DNA of 64,000 nt from UBA7672 sp963718145 (GTDB lineage: Bacteria > Pseudomonadota > Alphaproteobacteria > Caulobacterales > Hyphomonadaceae), in contig CAVQYJ010000020.1 of assembly GCA_963718145.1 (NCBI GenBank), positions 186,001 to 250,000 of the forward strand, given 5' to 3'. Under the pieces are notes generated by a model that did not search any database, was not told the DNA's origin, and saw only the letters and a program-made list of their open reading frames with translations. The translations under genes were made by a program, and so were the position numbers. The first letter of the stretch is position 1, and every line of letters begins with the position of its first letter. Positions 25,371 to 34,176 of this stretch are shown here, in pieces.

Positions 25371-25557
25371 TCTCGATCGTTGCGGTTTGCGGAGGTCAGA
25401 GGCGCCAGGTCACGCCCAAGATGGGCTCATCGGTGCGCGTCGGTGCGTTCCCTGTCGGATGTCATGTTTCGTCACAAAGCCCGTCACACTCCGGCAAACT
25501 TACGCAAGGTTGCGAGCACAGGATTCCTGCAATTCAACACGGACAGGGATACCGGAC

Positions 25558-26262
25558 ATGTGCATCGCAGGCGGAAAGATTGCTGGCCTCGAGCGGAGCG
25601 GTCGGACCGACGCCTCCGCCAGCGCCCACGCCCAGCCGGCCCTGCGGAGGGTGGACGCACATGACCACATCTTTTTCGAGGGCGACCTGCGCGATGCAAT
25701 CTACGTCGTCGAAAGCGGCTGGGTGAAGCTGTATCGCACGCTGGTCGACGGCCAGCGCCAGGTGGTCGGCTTTGCCAATGCAGGATCCATTCTCGGCCTT
25801 GAATCGGACGCGGAACATGTCAATGGCTGCGAGACCATTACGCCAGTCACGCTGAGGACGATCCCGGTTGGGCGCATCACCGAAGTCTGCCTGCGCAATG
25901 GCAAGCTCGCCGAACAGCTGCTCCGCCAGGTCGGACGCCAGCTTGGGGCCGCCCAGGCGCAACTCGCGACCGTGGGCGCGCAATCCGCCGAGCAGAAGCT
26001 GGCGACGTTCCTGCTCTCGATCGCCCGCCTCTGCGATGCGGGCCATGATGGCGAATTCGACCTGCCCATGCGCCGGGGCGACATGGCCGAGTTTCTTGGC
26101 CTACGGCTTGAAACGGTCTCACGCAAGATGACCGAATTCCAGCGCCGCGGCTGGATCGACATGACCTCGCTCTATCATTGCCGCATCTTGCGCCGCAGCG
26201 TTCTCGAAGACCTCGCGCAGGGCGGCGAGGCCGAAGACGCGCCGCTCCTGCGGGCGAGCTAG
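25558..26262 (+). CDS. Crp/Fnr-family transcriptional regulator, FixK-like
   Basis: The protein has 234 residues from the ATG at 25558 (AGGG about ten bases upstream). A cyclic-nucleotide-binding-like beta barrel (HIFFEGDLRDAIYVVESGWVKLYR) is followed by a dimerisation helix and a winged helix-turn-helix with MAEFLGLRLETVSRKMTEFQRRGWI, whose E-xx-SR residues match those that read TTGAT boxes in FNR and FixK. The N-terminal CxxCx(n)C iron-sulfur cluster of true FNR is missing, so it resembles FixK, which is controlled by an upstream oxygen sensor rather than by oxygen directly. The heme-PAS kinase at 14612 is a likely source of that signal. Predicted targets are the boxes at 13559, 25015 and 27617. 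A longer frame from 25387 is rejected as unlike the family. Confidence 0.9.
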   Translation: MCIAGGKIAGLERSGRTDASASAHAQPALRRVDAHDHIFFEGDLRDAIYVVESGWVKLYRTLVDGQRQVVGFANAGSILGLESDAEHVNGCETITPVTLRTIPVGRITEVCLRNGKLAEQLLRQVGRQLGAAQAQLATVGAQSAEQKLATFLLSIARLCDAGHDGEFDLPMRRGDMAEFLGLRLETVSRKMTEFQRRGWIDMTSLYHCRILRRSVLEDLAQGGEAEDAPLLRAS

Positions 26263-26311
26263 TCCCAGGCCATCGCAGCCATCTCTCCAGAGCATGTGAC
26301 AGCGCCCCGGC

Positions 26312-26686
26312 CTAGCTGCGAGGCGGGGGCTGCTGGATGAGTTTCAGGTAGGCGACCAGGTCTTCGGGATGATGGTCTCCAAAATAGAAGGTCGGCATGC
26401 GCAGGTGGCTGATACTGACGGCGTTGTCGAGATCCTTCACCAGCCGGTCTGGGTCATAGCCGGAAAGCACATGGCGAAGCGGGGGCGCGCCAGGGTGCGG
26501 GCTGGCGCCTTCCGTCTCGATCGCGTGGCAGGACGAGCAGAACTCCTGCGCGACAGTGTGGCCGACGCCAGGGTCGCCGGCATAGGCCGTCTCCGGTGCG
26601 GTTGAGCAGGCTGCAAGCGCCAGGCTAGCCGCTGCGGAGAGCCAAAGACCTGCCGGTAAGCAGCGAATCGGGTGTGGCCGTTTCAA
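26312..26686 (-). CDS. Mono-heme cytochrome c lipoprotein (TTG start)
   Basis: The protein has 124 residues. The signal peptide ends ALAACS, a good lipobox. The heme site is CSSCH, and a Met in HLRMPTFYF is a likely axial ligand. No ATG or GTG exists before the signal sequence; the TTG at 26686 is preceded by GAGGAAG at six bases and is the natural start. The gene begins 40 bases after the UspA stop on the same strand, so both are probably transcribed from the FNR-box promoter at 27617. It is a paralogue of the cytochrome at 13010-13444. It probably feeds the cbb3 oxidase or a periplasmic reductase. Confidence 0.87.
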   Translation of the reverse strand: MKRPHPIRCLPAGLWLSAAASLALAACSTAPETAYAGDPGVGHTVAQEFCSSCHAIETEGASPHPGAPPLRHVLSGYDPDRLVKDLDNAVSISHLRMPTFYFGDHHPEDLVAYLKLIQQPPPRS

Positions 26687-26726
26687 ATCCAGCTTCCTCG
26701 AATTGGCCGCACGGGACGCGGACCAG

Positions 26727-27566
26727 TTAGTGAGACATCAGGAGGGGCATGGGCGTGTCCTGCAGCAGGTCGCGGCTGACGCCGCCGAGCACCATTTCCT
26801 GAAGGCGCGAGTGACCATAGAGCCCAAGCACCACAAGGTCGGCGCCCGTCGCGCCGACGTGCAGGCGGATCAAGTCGGCAATCGGCGTCCGGTCGTTGCG
26901 GTCGACGACAAGCTTCGCGCTCTTGCAGCCATGATTCCGGAGATGACGCTGCAGCAACTCGTCGAGTTCGGGTTCGCCCTCGGAGGAAGCCGAGACAAAA
27001 TGTATCTCCTCGGCCTGCTCGAGGAATGGCCAGGCATCCCGCAACGCGCGGGCGGACTCACGCGAGTCATTCCAGGCCACCAGAATCTTGCGTCCGAAGT
27101 CCATGGGAAAGCCGCCATGCTTCAGGATGAGGACAGGTCCGCCGGACGCCATGCCGACCCGGGCGGCTGTGATGGTGTGCTGCCCGAAGACGGCCTTCAT
27201 TTCGGCCGGCAGGATGGCGAGATCGTGCCGCCGCGCGCATCCGACCAGCTGCTCGTCGCTGTCGCCGTTGACGTCGAGCCAGTAGAAGGGAATGCCTGCC
27301 CGGCGCGCGGCTTCGTCGAACATGGCTCTCGCGGCTGCGGACGCCTTGTTGGTCTCTTCCATGCGCTCCTCGAAGAAGCGCTCGATGTTCTCGGACGGCA
27401 GGGCGACCATGCCGTCGCCGACAAAATAGCTCGGCAGCAGTTCTGACCTCAGAAAGAAGCCCGTGAGCGCGCACTTGAAGCGCGCCGCCAGGGCCGCGGA
27501 AGCGGCGACACGGGTCTTCGCCGCCGTCGAATTGTCGACATGGACCAGCAGATTTCGGTAGGTCAT
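26727..27566 (-). CDS. Tandem-domain universal stress protein UspA family
   Basis: The protein has 279 residues with two UspA-like domains. The first begins MTYRNLLVHVDNS and is degenerate in its nucleotide site. The second (from about residue 155, KILVAWNDSRES) ends with LYGHSRLQEMVLGGVSRDLL, matching the ATP-binding GxxGx9G(S/T) motif. The ATG at 27566 has AGAGGAG six bases upstream; a longer start at 27605 is rejected. A perfect FNR/FixK box is centred 57 bases upstream, giving a leader of about 16 bases. UspA proteins under FNR or Anr control support survival under oxygen limitation. It is followed by a cytochrome c gene in the same unit. Confidence 0.9.
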   Translation of the reverse strand: MTYRNLLVHVDNSTAAKTRVAASAALAARFKCALTGFFLRSELLPSYFVGDGMVALPSENIERFFEERMEETNKASAAARAMFDEAARRAGIPFYWLDVNGDSDEQLVGCARRHDLAILPAEMKAVFGQHTITAARVGMASGGPVLILKHGGFPMDFGRKILVAWNDSRESARALRDAWPFLEQAEEIHFVSASSEGEPELDELLQRHLRNHGCKSAKLVVDRNDRTPIADLIRLHVGATGADLVVLGLYGHSRLQEMVLGGVSRDLLQDTPMPLLMSH

Positions 27567-27616
27567 GGCCGGCTCCTCTTGCCGAGACACGCTAGGCTGC
27601 TGCACGCGCCGCGCAC

Positions 27617-27630
27617 TTGATCATGATCAA
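27617..27630. promoter_or_regulatory. Perfect FNR/FixK box upstream of uspA-cytochrome c unit
   Basis: TTGATCATGATCAA is a perfect 14-base palindrome, extended to 16 bases by flanking C and G, and matches the consensus completely. Its centre lies 57 bases from the UspA ATG, ideal for class-II activation. The divergent short-chain dehydrogenase gene starts about 90-108 bases away, so it might also respond. Confidence 0.88.
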
Positions 27631-27712
27631 GGGGCGACAACCGGCGTGCACACCCGCCAGACGGGCCATTTTTCTTTTCGGCGCGACTGGCGCATGATGG
27701 CGCACCCTTCTC

Positions 27713-28468
27713 ATGCCATCGGAGCGCTGCTTGCCTGACACTCTCGATTTTTCCGGCCGGACGGTTCTGGTGGTTGGCGGGTCCAGCGGAATCGGCAACG
27801 GCATTGCGCAGGCGTTCCGGCGGAACGACGCCGAGGTGCATGTGTGGGGCACGCGGGCGAAGGCGTCCGACTATGAGGGCGCGGAAGGCTCGAACCTGAC
27901 AGGCCTGCGCTATGCGCAGATGGACGTGTCGGATTTTGCCGCACTGGACGCCTGTACGCCGCCTTTTGCGAAGCTGGACGTGCTCGTGAACTGCCAGGGC
28001 ATCGTGCTCTACAAGCGCGGCGAGTTCGCGATGGAGGGATTCCAGAGTGTCATCGACGTCAATCTCAACAGCGTGATGGCGTGCGCGATGAAGTTCCGGG
28101 CGATGCTGGCAAGCTCGAGAGGATCGATCGTCAATATTTCTTCGACCTCGGCCTATCACACGACAATTGGCAACCCGGCCTATGGCACGTCGAAGGCGGC
28201 GTGCGTGGCGCTGACGAAGAACCTCGCGCATGCGTTCGCGAAGGAAGGCATACGGGTGAATGGCGTTGCCCCGGGGCTGGTCGACACCAAGCTGACTAAG
28301 GTGACGGTCGACAATCCAGAGCGGCTGGAGGGCGCCCTCAGCAGCATTCCCCTGCATCGGCTTGGGAAGCCGGAGGACATCGCAGGCGCCGTCCTGTTCC
28401 TCGCCTCACCCCTTGCCGCCTACGTGATCGGCCAGACGATCACCGTGGATGGCGGCCTGACGCTGTGA
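27713..28468 (+). CDS. Short-chain dehydrogenase/reductase (SDR)
   Basis: The protein has 251 residues and a classical SDR fold: cofactor motif VGGSSGIGNG, NCQG in the fourth strand region, the catalytic Ser in ISSTSAY, and YGTSK with the catalytic Tyr and Lys. The C-terminus ITVDGG is typical. The ATG at 27713 has no ribosome site, while a TTG at 27731 has GGAG six bases upstream and gives a start just before the first strand, so the real protein may be six residues shorter. The substrate cannot be deduced. The gene is followed 12 bases later by the flavoprotein gene, suggesting co-transcription. Confidence 0.9.
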   Translation: MPSERCLPDTLDFSGRTVLVVGGSSGIGNGIAQAFRRNDAEVHVWGTRAKASDYEGAEGSNLTGLRYAQMDVSDFAALDACTPPFAKLDVLVNCQGIVLYKRGEFAMEGFQSVIDVNLNSVMACAMKFRAMLASSRGSIVNISSTSAYHTTIGNPAYGTSKAACVALTKNLAHAFAKEGIRVNGVAPGLVDTKLTKVTVDNPERLEGALSSIPLHRLGKPEDIAGAVLFLASPLAAYVIGQTITVDGGLTL

Positions 28469-28480
28469 CGGGGTGGTGAG

Positions 28481-29674
28481 ATGACCGGCCGGTTCGATGT
28501 CCTGGTCATCGGCGCGGGCGCCGCCGGCCTGATGTGTGGGATCGAGGCGGGGCGGCGGGGCCGGTCGGTGCTGGTGATCGACCATGCCGAAAAGCCGGCG
28601 GAGAAGATCCGCATCTCGGGCGGCGGGCGGTGCAACTTCACGAACATCCACGCGAACCCACTGGCCAGGCCGGCGCAGTTTCTGTCGCGCAATCCTGATT
28701 TCTGCGTGTCGGCGCTGAAGCGGTTCTCGGCGAAGGATTTTGTTGCGCGGGTCGAGGCGCGGGGGATTGCCTATCATGAGAAGGAAAAGGGGCAGCTGTT
28801 CTGCGATGGCTCGGCCAGAGAGATCATCGACATGCTGCTGGACGATCTGCGCGAAGCCGGCGGTGAGTTGAGGCTGGGCGTCGAGCCGGGCGCGGTTTCG
28901 AAAGCGGCGGATGGATTCGAGGTGGCGACGGATGGCGAGATCATCAGATGTTCTTCGCTGGTGATCGCAACAGGCGGCAAGTCGATCCCGAAAATGGGAG
29001 CGAGCGGATATGCCTATGAGGTGGCGCGGGTGTTCGGGCTGGCGATCGTCGAGCCGCGCCCTGCCCTGGTTCCGCTGACATTCCACCCGCCGGCGCTGGC
29101 GCCGATTGCGGAACTGGCGGGGGTTTCGGTGGAGGCGCGGGCGAGCTGCGGCGGCGCGCAGTTCGAGGCAGGGCTGCTGTTTGCGCATCGTGGGCTGACA
29201 GGGCCGGCGATCCTGCAGGTGTCGAGTTACTGGCGCGATGGCGAGGAGATCGTGATCGACCTGGCCCGCGGGCGGGATGTGTTCGAGGAATTGAGACAGG
29301 AGCGCGTGGCGCGGCCAAAGCTGCAGCTCGACACGGCGCTGGCTCACTTTGTTCCCAAGCGGCTGGCCGAGCAGATTGCCGCGCGGACGCACCAGAGTGC
29401 GCGGCTGGCGGATCTTTCGGATGCGAAGCTGCGCGCTGTGGCGAGCGAGGTGAATGCGTGGCGCGTGAAGCCGGATGGGACAGAGGGGTGGCGGACGGCG
29501 GAGGTGACGATCGGGGGCGTCGACACCGACGGGCTGTCGTCGAAGACGATGGAGGCGAAGGCGGTTCCGGGGCTCTACTTCGTGGGCGAGTGCGTCGATG
29601 TGACAGGCTGGCTGGGCGGCTACAACTTCCAGTGGGCGTGGAGTTCGGGCTGGGCCGCCGGGCAGGTGGCGTAG
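28481..29674 (+). CDS. HI0933/BaiN-family FAD-dependent flavoprotein
   Basis: The protein has 397 residues. The N-terminal dinucleotide fold has VIGAGAAGLMCGIEAG, and the family signature KIRISGGGRCNFTN follows near residue 43. A second FAD-binding segment appears at the C-terminus (GLYFVGECVDVTGWLGGYN). This family (HI0933, YhiN, BaiN) contains NAD(P)H-dependent flavin oxidoreductases of mostly unknown substrate. The ATG at 28481 is preceded by GGGGTGGTGAG. It is probably in a unit with the SDR gene before it. A palindrome at 29701-29732 follows the stop. Confidence 0.92.
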   Translation: MTGRFDVLVIGAGAAGLMCGIEAGRRGRSVLVIDHAEKPAEKIRISGGGRCNFTNIHANPLARPAQFLSRNPDFCVSALKRFSAKDFVARVEARGIAYHEKEKGQLFCDGSAREIIDMLLDDLREAGGELRLGVEPGAVSKAADGFEVATDGEIIRCSSLVIATGGKSIPKMGASGYAYEVARVFGLAIVEPRPALVPLTFHPPALAPIAELAGVSVEARASCGGAQFEAGLLFAHRGLTGPAILQVSSYWRDGEEIVIDLARGRDVFEELRQERVARPKLQLDTALAHFVPKRLAEQIAARTHQSARLADLSDAKLRAVASEVNAWRVKPDGTEGWRTAEVTIGGVDTDGLSSKTMEAKAVPGLYFVGECVDVTGWLGGYNFQWAWSSGWAAGQVA

Positions 29675-29700
29675 GCGCGGGGTCTCGCAAACGCTCAACA

Positions 29701-29732
29701 CCGCTCCTTCCGGCGAAAGCCGGGAAGAGCGG
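29701..29732. terminator. Palindrome after the flavoprotein gene
   Basis: Arms CCGCTCCTTCCGGC (29701-29714) and GCCGGGAAGAGCGG (29719-29732) pair almost perfectly around a GAAA loop, 26 bases after the flavoprotein stop. A T tract is missing, so it could be a terminator or a dispersed intergenic palindrome. Confidence 0.5.
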
Positions 29733-29944
29733 GGCAAGGTGTGTCGAGCGGCCGTGGGCGCGGTCCTGTGGGGGGCCGGGCGCGAGGCGCGCGCCGAAAC
29801 AAAAAATCGACGCCAACAACACTAACAACCGGGGTGCGGGGAGTTACACGCTGTGCCGCGCGCAACGGCGCTTCCAGCGGGGCCTGGTGCGGTGAGGAAG
29901 TCTCGATCCAGTTTGCGCGCGCGAGTGCGTGTGTCATGGGCAGC

Positions 29945-30075
29945 AGTGTAAGGCCGTTCTGGCGCCCTACAGAAATCTCGTTCGCAACAGGCCGATATTT
30001 CTCGCAAGCCGCTGAATCTGTTGAGGGCCGTTCATCGAAAGGTGTTGTAGAAGCCGGGCGGAGCCCCACAGGTTT
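29945..30075 (-). ncRNA. ssrS: Candidate 6S RNA (ssrS)
   Basis: The call rests on synteny: ssrS is usually immediately downstream of zapA on the same strand, and a 496-base gene-free region follows zapA here. CTTCTACA (30046-30053) can pair with TGTAGGG (29965-29971), and CAACAG (30018-30023) with CTGTTG (29985-29990). This leaves internal unpaired stretches on both sides, as in the central bubble of 6S RNA. The ends are not defined, and primary-sequence conservation could not be tested. Confidence 0.3.
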
Positions 30076-30170
30076 CACGGGCGTTCATCGCATGCGCCAC
30101 TGGCGCGAGCGGGCCCTGGGTTCTCGCTGGCGCGAGCATGACAATGAGGAGTGAAGAAGGACGGCGGCGT

Positions 30171-30497
30171 TCAGCTTGCTTCGTCGACCCGGCGAGAGAT
30201 GGCTTCGATCCGGGCGGCGGCGTCGGCGAGCATGGTGGCGGCGCGGTTTTCGAGGCCGCGGATGCGGTCGTCGAGCGCCTTCGTTCCGGTGGCGGAGGCC
30301 TGCGCGTCGATCTCGTCGAGCAGCGACAGTCCGGCGGCGAGGAAGAGTCGTTCGGCGCCGAGATCGCCCAGGGCTTCGGTGAGCTCCTTCACGCGCTGGT
30401 CGAAACGCGCGCCAAGTTCTTCCAGCCGCGGCTCCTGGCCGGGTGCGCAGGCAAGCGAATAGCGCCTGCCGGAGATGGTGAGTTCAGCCTTGGCCAT
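30171..30497 (-). CDS. zapA: Cell division protein ZapA
   Basis: The protein has 108 residues. It begins with a ZapA-type beta strand region (AELTISGRRYSLACAPGQEPRLEELGA is the fold core, residues 4-30) and continues in a long coiled coil with LFLAAGLSLLDEI. ZapA binds FtsZ and bundles its filaments at the division site. The ATG at 30497 is about ten bases after AAGG. The gene follows the DUF4164-like gene on the same strand with 66 bases between, the usual alphaproteobacterial order. Confidence 0.9.
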   Translation of the reverse strand: MAKAELTISGRRYSLACAPGQEPRLEELGARFDQRVKELTEALGDLGAERLFLAAGLSLLDEIDAQASATGTKALDDRIRGLENRAATMLADAAARIEAISRRVDEAS

Positions 30498-30563
30498 GAC
30501 GCTTCAGCCTTTCGCCTTCAATCATAGCTCAAATCCGGGCGATTCCCAGACGGGTTCGCCCGG

Positions 30564-30869
30564 TTAGACTTTCCCGAGGGCTTCCCTCACCTCGCTGATG
30601 GCGGCGCCCAGGGCTTCGGAGGCCTCGTCCGCCAGTCGTTGCAGTTCACGTTCGCGGGCGCGAGCAGCGTCGAGATCGCCGGCCAGACGGGCCCGGTCGA
30701 CGCGCAGGGCCTCGGCTTCGCGCTGCTGGGTGCGGTGGCCGTCGAGGCGTTCGAACAGGCCGTCGAGGCGGCCCTCAAGGCGCGCAATGGCGGCCTCGAG
30801 CCGTTTCACGGCCGAGTCCATTTCCGGCGTTTCCGCCGCTTCTGGTGGTGTTTCTGCGCCCACACTCAT
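30564..30869 (-). CDS. Small coiled-coil protein, DUF4164-like
   Basis: The 101-residue protein is almost wholly helical with heptad-like Leu/Ala spacing (VKRLEAAIARLEGRLDGL from about residue 20, then an Arg/Glu/Ala-rich coiled coil). Its position upstream of zapA and divergent from transketolase is the usual place for a DUF4164 protein in alphaproteobacteria. No enzyme motif, signal or membrane segment is present. It may act together with ZapA, but function is unknown. Confidence 0.8.
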   Translation of the reverse strand: MSVGAETPPEAAETPEMDSAVKRLEAAIARLEGRLDGLFERLDGHRTQQREAEALRVDRARLAGDLDAARARERELQRLADEASEALGAAISEVREALGKV

Positions 30870-31001
30870 CCCCAGATAGTGTGGGGCCTGTGAACAAACG
30901 GCGCAATGGCGGGATGCGGTTGCGAAACCTCTTTGAAGCAGTCCGGCTATCCGTTAACCAGCGCGGCAAACCCCGCACAGTGCGAAATCAAGGGGCTTCC
31001 C

Positions 31002-32970
31002 ATGCCGACGCCGTCGCCGCTCGCCAACGCCATCCGGGCCCTCAGCATGGACGCCGTCGAGAAGGCGGCCAGCGGCCATTGCGGCTTGCCGCTGGGCTTC
31101 GCCGACGTGGCGACGCTGCTGTTTCAGGAATTCATCCGGTTTGACGCTTCGGCGCCGGAATGGCCGGACCGGGACAGGCTGGTGCTGTCGGCCGGGCACG
31201 GCTCGATGCTGCTCTATTCCCTGCTCTACCTGACCGGCTATCCGGGGATGACGATCGAGGAGATCAAGAATTTCCGGCAGCTTGGATCGAAGACGCCGGG
31301 CCATCCAGAGTTCGGGCATACCGTTGGCGTGGAGACGACAACCGGCCCGCTGGGCCAGGGCCTCGCCAACGCCGTGGGCATGGCGATCGCCGAGCGGCAT
31401 CTCAACGCCCGGTTCGGCGACGATCTCGTCAACCACAAGACCTATGTGATCGCAGGCGATGGCTGCCTGATGGAAGGCATCAGCCAGGAAGCGCTGACGC
31501 TGGCGGGGCATCTTCGCCTCAAGAACCTGATCGTGCTGTTCGACGATAACGCCGTTACCATCGACGGCTCGACCAACCTTGCGGACTCGACCGAGCAGAT
31601 CAAGCGCTTCAAGGCCTCGGGCTGGAGCGTGGCCCGCGTCGACGGACACAATATGGACGCGGTGCGCGGCGCGCTGATGGCGGCGCAGAACACCGACCGG
31701 CCCACGCTGATCGCCTGCCGGACAATCATCGGATACGGCGCCAAGATCGCGGGCACAGGGCCGGCGCATGGCGGGCCCTACGGCGCCGAGGAGATCGCGA
31801 CGATCCGCAAGGCGCTGGACTGGACATATGAGCCGTTCGTCGTGCCGGACGCCATCCTGAAGGAGTGGCGCACGATCGGGACGCGCAACACCAAACATAG
31901 AGCGGCATGGCAAGACCGGCTGAAGGCGTCGCCAAAAAAAGCCGAGTTTGAGGCGGCGGTTTCAGGCAAGCTTCCGTCCGGCATCACGGAAGCCATCGGC
32001 GCTCACAAGAAGAAGCTGGCCGAGGCGCCCAAGGCGGACGGCACGCGCAAATGGTCGGGCGCTGCGCTGGAAGTGCTGACAGCGCTTGTGCCGGAGATGG
32101 TCGGCGGGTCGGCGGATTTGACCGGCTCAAACAACACACGGACGGCCGCGGCGAAGGCGCCGCTGACGCCAGAGAATTATGGCGGGCGCTACCTGCACTG
32201 GGGCGTGCGCGAGCATGCGATGGCGGCGGCAATGAACGGCATGGCGCTGCATGGCGGCGTGATTCCGTATTCGGGGACGTTCCTCGTGTTCTCGGACTAT
32301 TCGCGGCCGGCCATTCGCCTTGGCGCGCTGATGGGCCAGCGCGTGATCCATGTGATGACGCACGATTCCATCGGCGTCGGCGAAGACGGGCCGACGCACC
32401 AGCCGGTCGAGCATGTGGCCTCGCTGCGGATGATCCCGAACCTTGCTGGTCTTCCGTCCGGCCGATGGGATCGAGACGGCGGAGGCGTGGGAGATCGCCG
32501 TGCAGCGGACGGAGGGGCCGTCGCTGCTGGCGCTGACACGGCAGAATGTCGTTCCGGCGCGGAAGACGCATGTGGCGGAGAATCTCGTGGCGAAGGGCGG
32601 CTATGTGCTCTCGCCGGCGAGCAAGCCCGAGAAGGTCGTGCTGGTCGCCACGGGATCGGAGATCGAGATCGCGCTCGATGCTCAAGCGAAGCTGGAAGCG
32701 GACGGCATCGGCGCGCGCGTCGTTTCCCTGCCCTGCTTCTCGCTGTTCGCCGCGCAGCCAGAGAAGTACCGGACGGAAACGCTAGGCGGGAAACTGCCCA
32801 AGGTCGCCATCGAAGCCGGCGTGCGCGACGGCTGGGACCGCTGGATCGGGCCTGAGGGCGCGTTCGTGGGCATGGCGGGCTTTGGCGCGTCTGCCGCCTA
32901 CAAGGCGCTGTACAAGCATTTCGGGATCACGGCGGAGGCCGTGGTGAAGGCGGCGAAGGAGCGGATTTAA
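31002..32970 (+). CDS. tkt: Transketolase (frameshifted)
   Basis: Two frames together give a normal transketolase of about 655 residues. The first part starts at ATG 31002 (AAGGGG seven bases upstream). It has SAGHGSMLLY, TTTGPLGQGLANAVG and the thiamine diphosphate site GDGCLMEG...NLIVLFDDN. The frame is lost at 32443-32444: the first frame reads RMIPN and the correct continuation LVFRPADGIETAEAW lies in the next frame. Removing one T from AACCTTGCTG restores it. The second part carries the C-terminal regulatory domain. The enzyme transfers two-carbon units in the pentose phosphate and Calvin-type pathways, and gap, pgk and fda follow. A sequencing error is the likely cause of the break. Confidence 0.93.
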
Positions 32971-33138
32971 CAACGACTCCGGACCCAAAAGCAGACGCGA
33001 TCACGAAGTGCTGCGCCGCGTTGCAGCAAATCCATTCGCCATCGGCGCAAAATCGTCTATGACGCGGGCCACCAAACAGGTCGGTCGGCCCCGATCCTGC
33101 ACCTCCGGGGCCGCAATTGAACAATTGAGGGATTTGGC

Positions 33139-34145
33139 ATGGCTGTGCGTGTTGCGATCAATGGTTTTGGCCGCATCGGACGGTTGGTCCTGCGCTCCAT
33201 TCTGGAACATCAGCGCAAGGACATCCAGGTCGTCGCCATCAACGATCTCGGCCCGGTGGAGACCAACGTCCACCTGCTGAAATACGACAGCGTGCACGGC
33301 CCCCTGAACATGGACGTGAAGGTCGAGGGCGACACGGTTTCGTCGGCGGGCAGTCCTTCAAGGTCACGGCGATCAAGAACCCGGCGGAACTGCCGCACAA
33401 GGCCATGAACGTCGACATCGCCTTCGAGTGCACCGGCATCTTCACGGCCAAGGACAAGGCCGCGGCGCATTTGGCCGCTGGAGCAAAGAGGGTGTTGATC
33501 TCGGCCCCGGGCGAGAACTCCGACCTGACCGTTGTCTACGGCGTCAACCATCAAAAGCTCACCAAGGAGCACATGATCGTCTCGAATGCCTCGTGCACGA
33601 CGAACTGCCTCGTGCCGGTGGTGAGCGTCCTCCACGATGTCATCGGCATCGAGAAAGGCATGATGACGACGATCCACTCCTATACCGGCGACCAGCCGAC
33701 GCTGGATACGATGCACAAGGATCTTTATCGCGGCAGGGCTGCGGCGCTCTCCATGATCCCGACCTCGACCGGCGCGGCCAAGGCCGTCGGCCTCGTGATG
33801 CCGGATCTCAACGGCAAGCTCGACGGCATCTCGATCCGCGTGCCGACGCCGAACGTCTCGGTGGTCGATTTCAAGTTCATCGCCAAGCGCGCAACGACGG
33901 CGAAGGAAATCAACGACGCGATCAAGGCGGCAGCGGACGGCAAGCTCAAAGGCATTCTCGGCTATACCAACGAGAAGCTGGTTTCCTCGGATTTCAACCA
34001 CAACCCGCACTCGTCCATCTTCCACATGGACCAGACCAAGGTGATGGACGGCACGTTCGTCTCGATCCTCTCCTGGTATGACAACGAGTGGGGCTTTTCG
34101 ACCCGCATGAGCGACACGGCGGTAGCGTGGGCGAAACTGATCTAG
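33139..34145 (+). CDS. gap: Glyceraldehyde-3-phosphate dehydrogenase (frameshifted)
   Basis: The two frames encode a normal GAPDH of about 335 residues. The first begins with the NAD site AINGFGRIGRL. The second contains the catalytic cysteine in SNASCTTNCL, the His-containing HSYTGDQ segment and the C-terminal SWYDNEWGFSTRM. The break is near 33350: the first frame ends VSSAGSPS while the second continues FKVTAIKNPAE. Adding one C (GGGC-CAG) would restore SSAGQSFKVTAI. The start ATG at 33139 has GAGGG about eight bases upstream. It acts in glycolysis and gluconeogenesis between tkt and pgk. Because gap is normally essential, a read error is more likely than true inactivation. Confidence 0.93.
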
Positions 34146-34176
34146 ACTTCTCGCGCGGGCGCGTGATTTCATCCCC

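Larger units (their letters stand above)
29675..30170. other. Gene-free region 3' of zapA; holds a palindrome and a possible 6S RNA
   Basis: These 496 bases lie between two convergent genes and hold no convincing reading frame. A terminator-like palindrome sits at 29701-29732. On the minus strand directly after zapA, where ssrS (6S RNA) is commonly found, long-range complementarity occurs (30046-30052 with 29965-29971, and inside it 30018-30023 with 29985-29990), separated by unpaired segments like a 6S bubble. See the separate entry. Confidence 0.4.

Noticed and set aside
25387..25557. Longer N-terminus for the FixK-type regulator containing RRCVPCRMSC, which hints at an FNR-like iron-sulfur site
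   Set aside because: The cysteines lie about 65 residues before the sensor domain, far from the FNR spacing, and the extension has no start with a ribosome site.
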